Positions 23,201-31,818 of a stretch of DNA of 64,000 nt are shown one piece after another. Each line of letters starts with the position of its first letter. Within the stretch, counting starts at the first letter, position 1. Under the pieces are notes generated by a model. The model made no database searches. It saw only the letters and a program-made list of their open reading frames with translations, and was not told the origin of the DNA. Origin of the DNA: Drosophila pseudoobscura (taxonomy: Eukaryota; Arthropoda; Insecta; Diptera; Drosophilidae); assembly GCF_009870125.1 (NCBI RefSeq), contig NC_046681.1, forward strand, positions 18,179,001 through 18,243,000. The letters are read 5' to 3'. The translations under genes were made by a program, and so were the position numbers.

Positions 23201-25907
23201 TTGACCAAATATTTTGCAGGTGTCACTATACTACTATCGCAAACAGTTTTCTCTCTGCTGGTCGGCAATGTCATTACCAAGACCAGCGAGGCCGTACCGC
23301 TGCTAGGTATTCGTAACGTTCAATTGTACCTTTGAGTTTATCATTTGCAAAAAAAAATAAAAAGAAAATCTAAAATTCTTAGAGCCTTAAAAAACAAACA
23401 AAAACTCTTCTCTCTTTTAGCTGCTAAATCAAAAACCAAGCAAAACCAATTGTACAAAGTACTCATTAGACATAACGAAAGTTTCCTAAAGCTAAAAATC
23501 AAAGTGAATCTTTAAAAACCACCAAAACCAAACAAAACCCAAATAGAGCGATAAAGTAGGTAATCGAATGTTAAGCTTTGATGAGCATGAACCAACTCCG
23601 GGGTACAGATGCTGAACCGAATGTATCTTTGGAACCCGCAACCGTAAACCCAACCGAACAACCTCTGCTTCTTTAGACTTTTGGCTGAACCTCTTTGACA
23701 TTGAGAGAATCTCTAACCAACACACACACACCAACACTCGACTTACTCTCCTCCCGATTGTACTTTTGAGGCTCCGGATGTGCAATGTACATATGTATAC
23801 CTATGCTTTAGGTAATCGTTAGTTCCTCGCACCCAAGTATCGAAAGCATACTCAAAACAGTCCATAAATCGAACGAATTACTAATACTCAATCATCCAGC
23901 ATTAAATATTCAGAGAGCATACCGTAAACCATAGAAACGTTAAATCAATAACCAAATACAAAATATATTAACGCCAGAGGAGCTAAACTATCGACTCACA
24001 GCATTCTAGAACAAAAGTTTAAAGTTGAAATCTTATCCAGACAATGATTAGCCCCACGTTTACCCACCCCCCCGTTTACCCAGACCCAGAGACCCCCACA
24101 GCCCCCATCCATGCCTGCTTTTGTGAATGTTTTATTCGATTCTACGAGCAGCAAGGAACAGTCAAGTTTTACACAATAAAGAATCATTTACAGAATGTGT
24201 ATCCCCATACTTTACTGTTCTTTGTCCCGCTTCTCATATCCAGAACTTCTGCATGAACCAAAACTTAAACACTAAACTGCATGGAAGAAGCCTGACATAA
24301 AATGTATTCAAATAAACATCAAATGTAGTGGCTCTGAGTAGACGTATTTATAGTCATAGTTGCATCCGCAATGTAACGTAACGTAACGTAACGTAACAAA
24401 GCGTAGTAACGTAAAGAACAGTAGTCACAGCATTGTAATCAAACAGTAAACACAGTAATCATCACGCTACTTTCTCTAACCGTAACTCTAATCGAAGTCT
24501 ATCATGAAATGAAGCTAAACTAAAGTAATGTTGTACGAGTTTGTAAATTATGATTTGACGCTTCTGTTCTTAGTGTTTTAATGAGATGCAAGGCCCCACG
24601 ATCAGCACTCTAACATTCGCTTTTCTCTATATCTTCTTGCTATACCCCAAATCCCACTCAGGCACCTATTTCAACTGCATCATGTTCATGGTCGCATCGT
24701 CGGTGGTGCTCACGGTTGTGGTGCTCAACTATCACCATCGCACAGCGGACATTCACGAGATGCCACCGTGGGTAAGTCCTCCATCTGAGCAGTCCTCTTA
24801 CAATACCCCTCTCACTGGTCCTCTTTCTGGTTTCTGTTCTCTGGCTTGGATCAGATCAAATCCGTTTTCCTACAATGGCTGCCCTGGATCTTGCGGATGG
24901 GTCGACCCGGCCGCAAGATCACACGCAAAACAATACTATTAAGCAATCGCATGAAGGAATTGGAGCTGAAGGAGCGCTCTTCCAAGTCTCTGCTCGCCAA
25001 TGTTCTCGATATTGACGATGACTTTCGGCATACAATATCAGGATCTCAAACCGCCATCGGTTCGTCGGCGTAAGTATCCAGCTGAATGGTTGCAAGATTA
25101 TCCTTTACTAACCCATTATCTGTACTCTCTATTCACATTTGCAGTAGCTTTGGCCGACCCACAACGGTGGAGGAACACCACACGGCCATTGGCTGCAATC
25201 ACAAAGATCTCCACTTAATTCTCAAAGAATTGCAATTTATTACGGCGCGCATGCGCAAAGCTGACGACGAAGCGGAATTGATAAGCGATTGGAAGTTCGC
25301 TGCAATGGTTGTGGATAGGTGAGTGCATACCCCACATAAACACTTTTACATACAACCTAACGTTGGGAACTAAGTGTCTGGCTAACCAAAACTATTCTTG
25401 GGATGCAAAATCAATCTTTTGGTGCTTTATTCTGTTATTATACCAATTCAAACGGTACTGGCTATCTCCCTGTTATGTGCCACTCGTCAACCAACTCCTG
25501 TGATTAGCCACATCATTATGTACATTCAAATATTCACTTTCCTGAGTGGATGTATTGAACCAGAGGCAGCACGCTTCGGTGGCCGCTTTCCAAGTCAAAC
25601 AATTAGGCTCGGCAAACGCTTTGTCTGTCACACATCTTCCGGCGGAACGCCTTGCCAAGCACACAACCAGCTTGCCCACACCAACACGTCCACGCCCACG
25701 CCCACGCCCATGCACACACACACAGAGAGAGCACGTGGCTCAAATATTGAAAGATGGCCGACACCCGGGCCGCCGCCATTTTGTTTTCGAGGCGCTGATT
25801 TGCTTGCTCTTCTACTCCACAGATTTTGTTTAATTGTTTTCACGCTCTTTACGATTATTGCAACGGTAACCGTGCTGCTCTCAGCTCCGCACATAATCGT
25901 GCAATAA
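2246..25907 (+). CDS. nAChRalpha6: Nicotinic acetylcholine receptor alpha6 subunit, 3' part of gene
   Basis: This is a Cys-loop ligand-gated cation channel subunit of the alpha7-like insect class (Dalpha6, the spinosad target in flies). It acts in the plasma membrane of neurons. Exons seen: 2246-2290, 5632-5741, 12862-13042, 14443-14518, 14914-15108, one of three alternatives (16039-16125, 20554-20640, 23220-23306), 24662-24771, 24855-25069, 25145-25318 and 25823-25907. With one exon 8 they total 1278 nt in one open frame ending in TAA. Visible landmarks are the Cys-loop ([15 protein letters not shown]), the vicinal cysteines of an alpha subunit (YACCPEPYV), TM1, the TM2 cassette, TM3 ([19 protein letters not shown]), a cytoplasmic loop and TM4. 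The signal-peptide exon and exon 2 lie upstream of the window. The three-way exon 8 is what separates alpha6 from its paralogues alpha5 and alpha7, by family knowledge. Confidence 0.93.
2291..5631 (+). other. nAChRalpha6 intron 3
   Basis: Noncoding as far as I can see. It holds degenerate AAACCCG repeats just after exon 3 (about 2337-2377), TTTCG repeats near 3190-3215, and an imperfect GCCAGCAGCCAGGAG repeat at about 4845-4890. No gene is supported. Confidence 0.75.
5632..5741 (+). CDS. nAChRalpha6: nAChRalpha6 exon 4
   Basis: A 110-bp exon encoding [16 protein letters not shown]...PDVLMYN, part of the extracellular ligand-binding domain. The acceptor is ACACAG and the donor is AATAG/GTAAGT. 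The last two bases (AG) join the C of exon 5 to make Ser. The 110-bp size is typical of this exon in alpha7-like genes. Confidence 0.96.
5742..12861 (+). other. nAChRalpha6 intron 4
   Basis: A 7.1-kb intron with no supported exon. Notable content: direct and inverted repeats at 6117-6269, a 22-bp near-palindrome at 7664-7685, TATATC microsatellite at about 8844-8897, and GCATCC/GCATCG repeats near 11465-11500. It begins with GTAAGT and ends TCTAG before exon 5. Confidence 0.8.
8844..8897 (+). repeat. (TATATC)n microsatellite
   Basis: Imperfect hexanucleotide repeats of TATATC/TATCTA in receptor intron 4. Confidence 0.85.
12862..13042 (+). CDS. nAChRalpha6: nAChRalpha6 exon 5 (Cys-loop exon)
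   Basis: A 181-bp exon encoding [20 protein letters not shown] and then the Cys-loop [15 protein letters not shown]. It has a TAG acceptor and a GTAAAG donor. The NGS sequon is a potential N-glycosylation site. In Drosophila this exon and exon 6 are known targets of A-to-I RNA editing, so the genomic sequence need not match all transcripts. Confidence 0.96.
13043..14442 (+). other. nAChRalpha6 intron 5 with structured segment
   Basis: A 1.4-kb intron between the two exons known to be edited in flies. It contains ACACTC repeats at about 13150-13195, a cluster of inverted repeats at 13554-13751 and a CT-rich microsatellite near 14110-14149. No coding potential was recognised. Confidence 0.8.
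13554..13751 (+). other. Cluster of four predicted RNA stem-loops in intron 5
   Basis: Four stem-loop candidates lie in 200 nt. (1) 13554-13573, an inverted repeat CAGTGTTGTTAACAGCACTG, pairing throughout if one G-U pair is allowed. (2) 13587-13591 with 13611-13615 (AGCCC/GGGCT), extended by CACT/AGTG. (3) 13630-13638 with 13673-13681 (GCTCAGAGT/ACTCTGAGC), extended by TTGG/CCAA. (4) 13714-13727 with 13738-13751, a 14-bp stem around a 10-nt loop. A structured RNA between edited exons is a reasonable candidate editing-complementary or splicing-control element. The function is inferred. Confidence 0.5.
14443..14518 (+). CDS. nAChRalpha6: nAChRalpha6 exon 6
   Basis: A 76-bp exon encoding [20 protein letters not shown] followed by EWYLL, in the extracellular domain. 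It has a CAG acceptor and a GTTAGT donor. In Drosophila this exon carries A-to-I editing sites. The trailing G joins CC of exon 7 to give Ala. Confidence 0.95.
14914..15108 (+). CDS. nAChRalpha6: nAChRalpha6 exon 7 (C-loop and TM1)
   Basis: A 195-bp exon. It encodes the agonist-binding C-loop with vicinal cysteines ([16 protein letters not shown]), then TM1 ([20 protein letters not shown]), and ends in GEKLTLG at the cytoplasmic mouth of TM2. The donor G/GTGAGT leaves one base that each exon-8 variant completes to Gly. Confidence 0.96.
15109..16038 (+). other. nAChRalpha6 intron 7
   Basis: A 930-bp intron between the TM1 exon and alternative exon 8a. It contains a (CAAT)n tract at about 15324-15352. 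No gene or clear docking element was recognised. Confidence 0.75.
15324..15352 (+). repeat. (CAAT)n microsatellite
   Basis: About seven tandem AATC units in intron 7 of the receptor gene, followed by CTAT units. Confidence 0.85.
16039..16125 (+). CDS. nAChRalpha6: nAChRalpha6 alternative exon 8a (TM2)
   Basis: The first of three 87-bp alternative exons with identical phase. It encodes [20 protein letters not shown] and then TSDAVPLIG, that is, the pore-lining TM2 from about position 5' onward plus the TM2-TM3 loop. Glu is kept at 20', the outer charged ring. The acceptor is TTGCAG and the donor is G/GTACAC. Confidence 0.95.
16126..20553 (+). other. Intron between exons 8a and 8b
   Basis: A 4.4-kb interval with no supported exon. 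It is rich in simple repeats: CAGATA/CAGCTA at 17058-17112, CT tracts at about 17810-17837 and 18901-18921, ACCACCGA repeats near 18712-18763 and CAGATA again near 20263-20285 and 20370-20440. The large spacing between mutually exclusive exons means steric interference cannot explain exclusivity. Confidence 0.75.
17058..17112 (+). repeat. (CAGATA)n/(CAGCTA)n microsatellite
   Basis: Tandem CAGATA units pass into CAGCTA units in the 8a-8b intron. Similar tracts occur at about 20263-20285 and 20370-20440. Confidence 0.85.
20554..20640 (+). CDS. nAChRalpha6: nAChRalpha6 alternative exon 8b (TM2)
   Basis: The second 87-bp alternative. It encodes [20 protein letters not shown] and then [11 protein letters not shown]2 is identical to 8a through 20' Glu, and the differences fall in the extracellular TM2-TM3 loop. 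The acceptor TTTCAG follows a long pyrimidine tract, and the donor is G/GTAGCG. Confidence 0.95.
22381..22413 (+). repeat. (CAC)n trinucleotide repeat
   Basis: Near-perfect CAC tract in the 8b-8c intron. Confidence 0.85.
22579..22622 (+). repeat. (CCACCGAT)n minisatellite
   Basis: About five 8-mer units alternating CCACCGAT and CCACCGAA. A related ACCACCGA tract lies at about 18712-18763. Confidence 0.85.
23220..23306 (+). CDS. nAChRalpha6: nAChRalpha6 alternative exon 8c (divergent TM2)
   Basis: The third 87-bp alternative, same phase. It encodes [20 protein letters not shown] and then TSEAVPLLG. Compared with 8a and 8b it has Gln at 11', Ser-Leu instead of Leu-Asn at 15'-16', and Gly-Asn instead of Ala-Glu at 19'-20'. 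The acceptor TTGCAG has a weak pyrimidine tract, which suggests regulated use. Confidence 0.93.
   Translation: MSLYYYRKQFSLCWSAMSLPRPARPYRC
23307..24661 (+). other. nAChRalpha6 intron 8c to 9
   Basis: A 1.36-kb intron with no supported exon. It carries a pentanucleotide GTAAC/ACGTA repeat at 24373-24397. Confidence 0.75.
24373..24397 (+). repeat. (GTAAC)n pentanucleotide repeat
   Basis: Five tandem copies in the intron before exon 9, with degenerate copies just after. Confidence 0.85.
24662..24771 (+). CDS. nAChRalpha6: nAChRalpha6 exon 9 (TM3)
   Basis: A 110-bp exon encoding [20 protein letters not shown] and then [16 protein letters not shown], which is TM3 and the start of the cytoplasmic loop. 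The glycine before it is split across the exon 8/9 junction. Flanked by CAG and GTAAGT. Confidence 0.96.
24855..25069 (+). CDS. nAChRalpha6: nAChRalpha6 exon 10 (cytoplasmic loop)
   Basis: A 215-bp exon encoding [20 protein letters not shown] and the basic, variable large intracellular loop. It ends in ...QTAIGSS. The acceptor is TCAG and the donor GC/GTAAGT. The frame joins exons 9 and 11 without a break. Confidence 0.95.
25145..25318 (+). CDS. nAChRalpha6: nAChRalpha6 exon 11 (loop and MA helix)
   Basis: A 174-bp exon encoding [20 protein letters not shown] and ending [14 protein letters not shown], the amphipathic membrane-associated helix that leads into TM4. Flanked by GCAG and GTGAGT. 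Confidence 0.95.
25319..25822 (+). other. nAChRalpha6 intron 11
   Basis: A 504-bp intron with GTGAGT donor and CACAG acceptor. It contains a CGCCCA repeat near 25690-25710 and a CACGTG E-box at about 25733. An open reading frame runs through it into exon 12, but it has no recognisable protein content upstream of TM4. Confidence 0.75.
25823..25907 (+). CDS. nAChRalpha6: nAChRalpha6 exon 12 (TM4 and stop)
   Basis: An 85-bp terminal coding exon. It encodes [20 protein letters not shown] and then APHIIVQ, which is TM4 and the short extracellular tail, with a TAA stop. The acceptor is CCACAG. Confidence 0.95.
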
Positions 25908-28900
25908 GGACGCTCAATTTAGACAATTAAGCTACGGATACGGATACGGAAGCGCATACACCTAGCACACACACGCACACACACACGCGGATTAGATACG
26001 CCGGAGTGCGGAGTCTGTGTGTTAGGCGAGGGAGATGCATAGTTAAGTTCTTTTTCAAAAACCAAACCAACAAAAAACTAGCGAAGCTGCTTTGAAACCA
26101 AGCAAAAGCGAAGAAACAAATGGAAAAACCGAAAAAAAAAATTGTTAATTACATTTTTAAGTCAAAAACAAAACAAAAAAAGAGCAAAGGAAATTTCGCA
26201 AAAAAAAAATAGAGAAACAAAATCATATACTAAACCAAAATATTTTATGGAGAAACCAAACAAAAAAGCAAAAATTACTGCCGTACAAGAAACCGAATAA
26301 ATAAGAGAGAAAACAAAAGTGTTAAGTAAGCTACACATACACACTGACAGACACACTAACACGAACAAAATTATAAAAGTTAAGTAAACAAAAAGCAAAA
26401 GCAAACCAAAATTTGCATAGGGATGGAGTAGGAGCCAATGGGCGGAGAGGAGGTGCACAATATGGATGGGAGGAACAACAAAGAAACATCGCGGCAAAGG
26501 ACACACACAAAAGCTACATACACATACAACTGCACACACATGTATAAGTTATAAGTTAATTAACACGTTGAGTTGCTATAATTTATGTAAGATGAACAGA
26601 CGACAGACACAGACATAGGATACGTACTATATAGAGCCACACACAAGATACTACACAAACAAAAACACATAAGATATATGATATATATATATATATAAGA
26701 GATTGTTCCTATGAGACATTAGATATGTATTTAAAATGGCAACACACCCACATAACACCCACACACACTCAGCGACAGAGACGGAGACAGAGACAGAGAC
26801 ACACAGACACTGAAGCACTTAATTGACAAATGCAAAAACAAGGGAAAGAAACAACTTATTTGTAGGCGAGTGTAGGCATCAGAAGATTGACTTATTGGCC
26901 TTATTTATCCTTTGTTTCTCTCAGTTTACTTTACTATATTTTGTGTCTCTTAGTTTTGATTTTTGGGATCACGTGGACCAACAATATTTTGTTTGATTTC
27001 CTTCATTCAAATTTTGCAAACAAAATATGATCCCAGTGAAAAAACTTGAAGAGTCTTATTTTCGTTCTTTATAAAAATCGTACATCTTATGTTGTATCTT
27101 TTTTTTTGGTGCGGGCTTTGAGAGTGGAGCGTAGATTGAAAAGTGAAAAGTGAGGGATAGCTAAGTGTAACATGGTAACAAACTGACACATAATAATGGA
27201 TACAAACAAACAAAAATATATAAATACATATATATTGAATAGTGAATTGAATTAATTTTTAAAAGGCGCATTCACGAACCCTTGGAGCAGGAGTACGAGT
27301 ATATGTTCGTTGAACGAAATGTTTTTAGAAAATTTATTGTTGAAATATTGTAGCAAATCGAAAATACCGAAAATGAAAATGAAAATGAGCGAACCGAATG
27401 CAAATGCAAAAGCAAAACCAAACCGAGTTATAGTCAGCAATTAATTAGTCAAAGTAATAATTACAATGAAACACAAAGCAGAAAGAAAGCAGAAAGCAAA
27501 CTCCAAGATAGCAATACAAGATGAACAGGTGTATATATATTTTATGACACATATATCACCGCATATATACATACATAAATATACATATATAAATAGATAT
27601 ATTTTTAATAAAACCAATACGGAAGCGAGCAAAACTACAGACACTAGGCAGAAGCAATTACAGAAGCAAAGGCAGCGCAAGATCAGAAAAGAACAGAACC
27701 CTACTAAGCCAACCAACCAGATCAACAGCCCAACCCAATCGCATCCAAGAAATCACAATTTTGTTGGAAGTTTTCGCATAGTTTTCGAATCGAGTTCTCT
27801 TCCCCAATGTGTTCCTAGATACGAGCTTCAAATTTCGTCTACTTTACTCTGCTCTATCCAATCTAATCCAATCGAATCAAATCGAATCAAATCGATTCGA
27901 AACGATCTCCCCTCAAACACAAAGCAAAACAGTGATATTTACGGTATAGTCCCCAATGAACGAACTCGTACACGAACACTCTTTCCGGAACCCACCTACG
28001 AAACCTATTAATGTGAATGTTTTCTACACAAAAACAAAAATCAATGATCAATGAAAAACCTACCTCCTTGTTGAAAAAAATGAAACGATAACAAACGGAT
28101 CCGATGGATGGGATCGATGATTAGAAGAAGAAGCAACACTGCCGTATTAATCGCACTCCTCTGTCTTCCCCTTGAGTAAAACACCCCCCTCTCTCTCACA
28201 CACTCTCTTTCCGGAATAGTATTTTATGTGTTGTCCTATCCGAGAGAATTTCTAACAGAATTGTGTGACGAACCTCGAACCTCGAACCACGAACCACTTT
28301 TGATAGCCAGACGAAAAGTTTACTTAAAGGAAATGAAATCAGCTCACCCCCGAACACAGTCTAGGAAACGGAACGGAACCCCATTGAGTGCTGGAATCAA
28401 TTGAAGGAACTGCAGATCTAAGCGTTATATGTGTATACACTCACTTTGTATGTTTTATTTGCATTTACGAGTACATTTGATATTTGATATGAGAAGATTT
28501 TTACTTACGCCCCGAGCGATGCGTAATCCTACCGATAACTGCTCTGTCCCCCATGAGGTTGTTGTTTATGGATTGTTTATCGTCAAGATCGATTTCAAAT
28601 TTAAATTCTAACTGAAATTGATATCCTGCGTTGACGCATAAGAATACGTGCACGATACGATATCGAATGAGGATCAGAATCAGATAAAGTTGGATATGAA
28701 AATGCAGATGCAAATGCAGATGCAGGTGCAGATAAGATGGAGACGGAGACGGAGATAGTGTGTGCATTTTAAATTTAGTTTTTTTATAATTAATTTAGTG
28801 CTAATCTTTGAGCAGCTAGGCGCGTAATTAGAACTATGTATATGTGTATGGATGTCTTTTTGATAAAAAGAAGCTATTTTAAAAAGCAAACCATTTTCTA

Positions 28901-30115
28901 CACTCTTTAAAAGATTGAACTCTACATGTACGAGAATATGTATAATAAAAATAATAATAATATAGCATTAACTAGGCAATTATAAACCAAATGAAGGCGA
29001 TGACGAAGACGATTACGATGACGATGGGGGCAAGGAACTATAAACTAAGCGTCCTACATTAGGAGAGGGCTACTAACGCAAAAACCCAAAAGGAAAAGAA
29101 AAGAAAAAGAAATTGATGGAAAAACAAAAACGATAAACGAATTTAAAATTGAAAAGATTGTAGTCAAGGAAAATGTTTTTCATTTGAAAACTCTACTACT
29201 TACTTACTACTTACTTACTTTGCAAGTAATAACTAATTTCCTCTGATCAGAGTTACACACGCAATACGCAAATTAAGAAAAACGGTTGGTACACGCCCAT
29301 GCCCACGCCCACGCCCATGCCCATTCCCACAAACACATGCATACACAGGCCACATACTCAAACAATCAAAACCCACACAAAATCATGGAAACATTCGAGT
29401 TGTTCGTATAACAAAATAATAAAGAATGCAGAAAACCGAAGAAATCCGATTTTTGTTTCAATTCCGCATGATCATGCCGAGAAGAGCAATTAAAACAGTT
29501 CAACAACAATAAATAGCGCATAAACAAACCAATTCGATCGGGACATTTTTTAAACCAAGCAAATATATTTAAAATTAGCATTTAACTAAAAGACAACAAA
29601 AAACTTAGGCTATAAACTGCAAATGTTAAGCACCAAACTCACCCAACCTAAGACTTCCAAGTCCCCAGAACCCCAGTCCACATCCGTACCGTACCCGTGC
29701 CCGCGCCCGAGCCCGAGACCAACCCCAATCCAATGCCAAAAGAACCCCTCCAAGTCTAACTACCAATTCAATTTAAATAGCTAATTGCATAATTATTAAA
29801 CCGTTACCGCAATTTCTGTCGAATGCCAAAAGCAAAAGTAAGAAAAAACAAAAACATAAAACTTCCAACTAATTATGCATGTAATGAAATGGCAAAACAG
29901 AAAGGAAACCCAAAAAATTAGCAAAAGTCTGTTGTCGATAAGTATTATTGACAGACAAATAACTTTCGTCACATTGACGATAATAATTAATTATAAGGCG
30001 AAAACAAAGGAATTAAATGATTTAAATAATAAACAAATTAATATTAAAAATCGAGAGAAATGATTGCTACAAACACACACAAAACTGAATAAAAATTTAT
30101 TTTGAAAAGAGAAAT
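25908..30115 (+). other. nAChRalpha6: Probable 3' UTR of nAChRalpha6
   Basis: A-rich noncoding sequence runs from the stop codon to a strong AATAAA (30088-30093) followed by a GT-rich tract (about 30125-30145). Earlier AATAAA hexamers, for example near 27607, could give shorter 3' ends. Open frames of up to about 180 codons here are low-complexity and unconvincing. That the transcript reaches 30.1 kb is an inference from the lack of any other gene and the signal at 30088. Confidence 0.5.
30088..30093 (+). terminator. Candidate distal polyadenylation signal of nAChRalpha6
   Basis: A canonical AATAAA followed 30-50 nt later by a G/T-rich stretch (GCTTGTTTTCTTGTTTAG). It is the last good signal before the next + strand gene. 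Confidence 0.5.
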
Positions 30116-30716
30116 ACCATCAAAGCTTGTTTTCTTGTTTAGTTGATTTTCAAACATGATTTCAAATTTAAGCGCCGTTAAGTGTCTATCAATTCCATTT
30201 TGTTGCTGTAGCTTCATTAAAAATTAGTTCGTGTAACTATCAACAGGCGGCGCAAAAAGGAATCGTTGCTGTGTAATAAATTGAGCAAATGTAACAGTTC
30301 AAAAGTCTCGGTATATTTTGTCAATTTCATCAATCTATTTTTTCAAAGGTAAATTTCCATACGCAGGTTTTTTGAATTTTCGCTCACAAATCGTACTTAT
30401 GTGTATCATTTATTCCAATATATTGCATTTAAATCCTTTTCGCCCATTCACTTTCAAGACAATTTCTATTTGGCACTTAAGTTTTGTAGGACTGTTTTGG
30501 GATTTTCTCTGATGATTTTTCCAGTATATATTAAAGTCAGTATATTTACGGTATATTTTGGTATATTTCTGAGGGTCGGACCACTTACCATACAGTATAT
30601 ATACTGTGGTCGGACGCTATATTTTAACGATAAATCGATTAAACGATAAAATAAACAGGTGAAGAACGCAGATCCGCGGGGTTTAATGATATTTGATATC
30701 TGTTGCACAATTAATA
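30116..30716 (+). promoter_or_regulatory. Intergenic spacer and promoter region of ZAD zinc-finger gene
   Basis: About 600 bp between the receptor 3' end and the ATG at 30717. The distal half shows nothing recognisable. The proximal part, 30549-30615, holds GGTATATTTTGGTATATTT, GAGGGTCGGAC, a 16-bp palindrome ACAGTATATATACTGT (30592-30607) and a second GGTCGGAC. A near copy of the first module lies at 33048-33083. Its position 100-170 bp upstream of the start codon suggests a core promoter module. Confidence 0.5.
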
Positions 30717-31806
30717 ATGGACCTGCGTAAGTTGTGCAGAATTTGCTTTGACGGCAGCGCAGACGTTGACATCACGGAGCACCGAACCAGCGACTGGCCG
30801 GAACACACAGTCCTCGAGATGATGGACGCCACATTCCAAGAGGTAATACAGCAAAACTAAGACACAATCGAACTAATGGCGTCTTCTTCAGAATATGAAT
30901 CTGACAGATGAGCTGGCAATGATATGCAAGCCATGCCTGGACAGTTTCATGCAGATCTATGCATTCTCCACGAAGCTGAAAGTCGCCAATCAACAACTGC
31001 TCGAACTATTCGCCCAGGCCCAGGAAGGAGAGATGTATGTGGTACACGAAGGGGATACAATCGAGGAAGAATGCTCCTTCATGGAGCCAGAGCCAGATAC
31101 AGAGACGGAGACAATAGTGCAAGCAGATGCACTGGACTTCGCGCCCATAGACGAGGGTGCAGACTTAATAGACGAGTGTCCGGAGATAATAGACGAGAGT
31201 TCAGAGAAAATAGACGGGAATCCAAAGATAATGGACGTGTATCCAGATCTAATAGACGAATGTTCAGAGATAATGGAAGAGTTTCAGTCTATCCCATCAC
31301 AGAAGCTGGCGAATCAAGATTCGTTGATTGTCTCGGAGTTCCTACCAGTCACCACTAGTAAGCCCCTGGCCGAAGGAACCTCCGACGGTGGTCTGCAGCT
31401 GCAGCAGTGGACAGTGGATTATGCGGCCGTCGAACTGACGCACAACGACCTGGATGATTACAACGAGACGAATCGCCGCCTCCACGTGGATCCGAGCGGC
31501 AGTCAGGCCATCTACAAGTGCAAGTACTGCACGCATGCCTTCGCCTCTTCCCAGTACCTGAAGACCCATGTCCGCAAATCGCACGTCTGCAAGTACTGCA
31601 CCAGCGCCTTCGCCAAGTTCAAGGATCTCAACGACCATATTCGCAACAAGCACCCGAACCACCCGTGTGTGGTCTGCTCAAAAATCTTCACCACCAGCAG
31701 AGGCCTCCGAGCCCACCTAAAGCGTGTGCATGGCGTCCAGCTGCCCGCTCAAGTGTCACTCTTGGACTACACACCAGCGAGCAGAAAGAAGTATTATCCA
31801 GAATAA
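30717..31806 (+). CDS. ZAD-type C2H2 zinc-finger protein
   Basis: Two exons, 30717-30842 and 30892-31806, separated by a 49-bp GT-AG intron, give a 346-residue protein. The N terminus MDLRKLCRICF with CRIC, and further on ICKPC after the splice, forms the zinc-coordinating cysteines of a ZAD dimerisation domain (residues about 1-75). ZADs are typical of arthropod transcription factors. A long acidic middle contains degenerate repeats of IDECPEI type (about residues 130-190). Three C2H2 fingers close the protein, each C-X2-C-X12-H-X4-H, about residues 255-335. It is probably a nuclear DNA-binding protein. I do not recognise the specific orthologue. The stop codon lies 2 bp from the stop of the convergent AlkB gene. 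Confidence 0.9.
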
Positions 31807-31818
31807 AATTAGTTTATT
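31802..31818. terminator. Overlapping convergent polyadenylation signals
   Basis: AATAAA at 31802-31807 (+) overlaps the TAA of the zinc-finger gene. AATAAA on the - strand at 31818-31813 lies in the last codons of the AlkB gene. If both are used, each mRNA ends a few to tens of bases beyond its stop, inside the neighbour's coding end. Confidence 0.6.

Larger units (their letters stand above)
20641..23219 (+). other. Intron between exons 8b and 8c
   Basis: A 2.6-kb interval with no supported exon. It contains ACCA repeats (about 20979-21009), CT tracts near 21218-21240, CAC repeats (22381-22413) and CCACCGAT repeats (about 22579-22622). Confidence 0.75.

Noticed and set aside
27466..28011. 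A 181-codon + strand open frame downstream of the receptor stop
   Set aside because: The composition is Lys/Gln/Thr/Asn-rich as expected from A-rich DNA. No motif, no splice context, and it lies within the probable 3' UTR.
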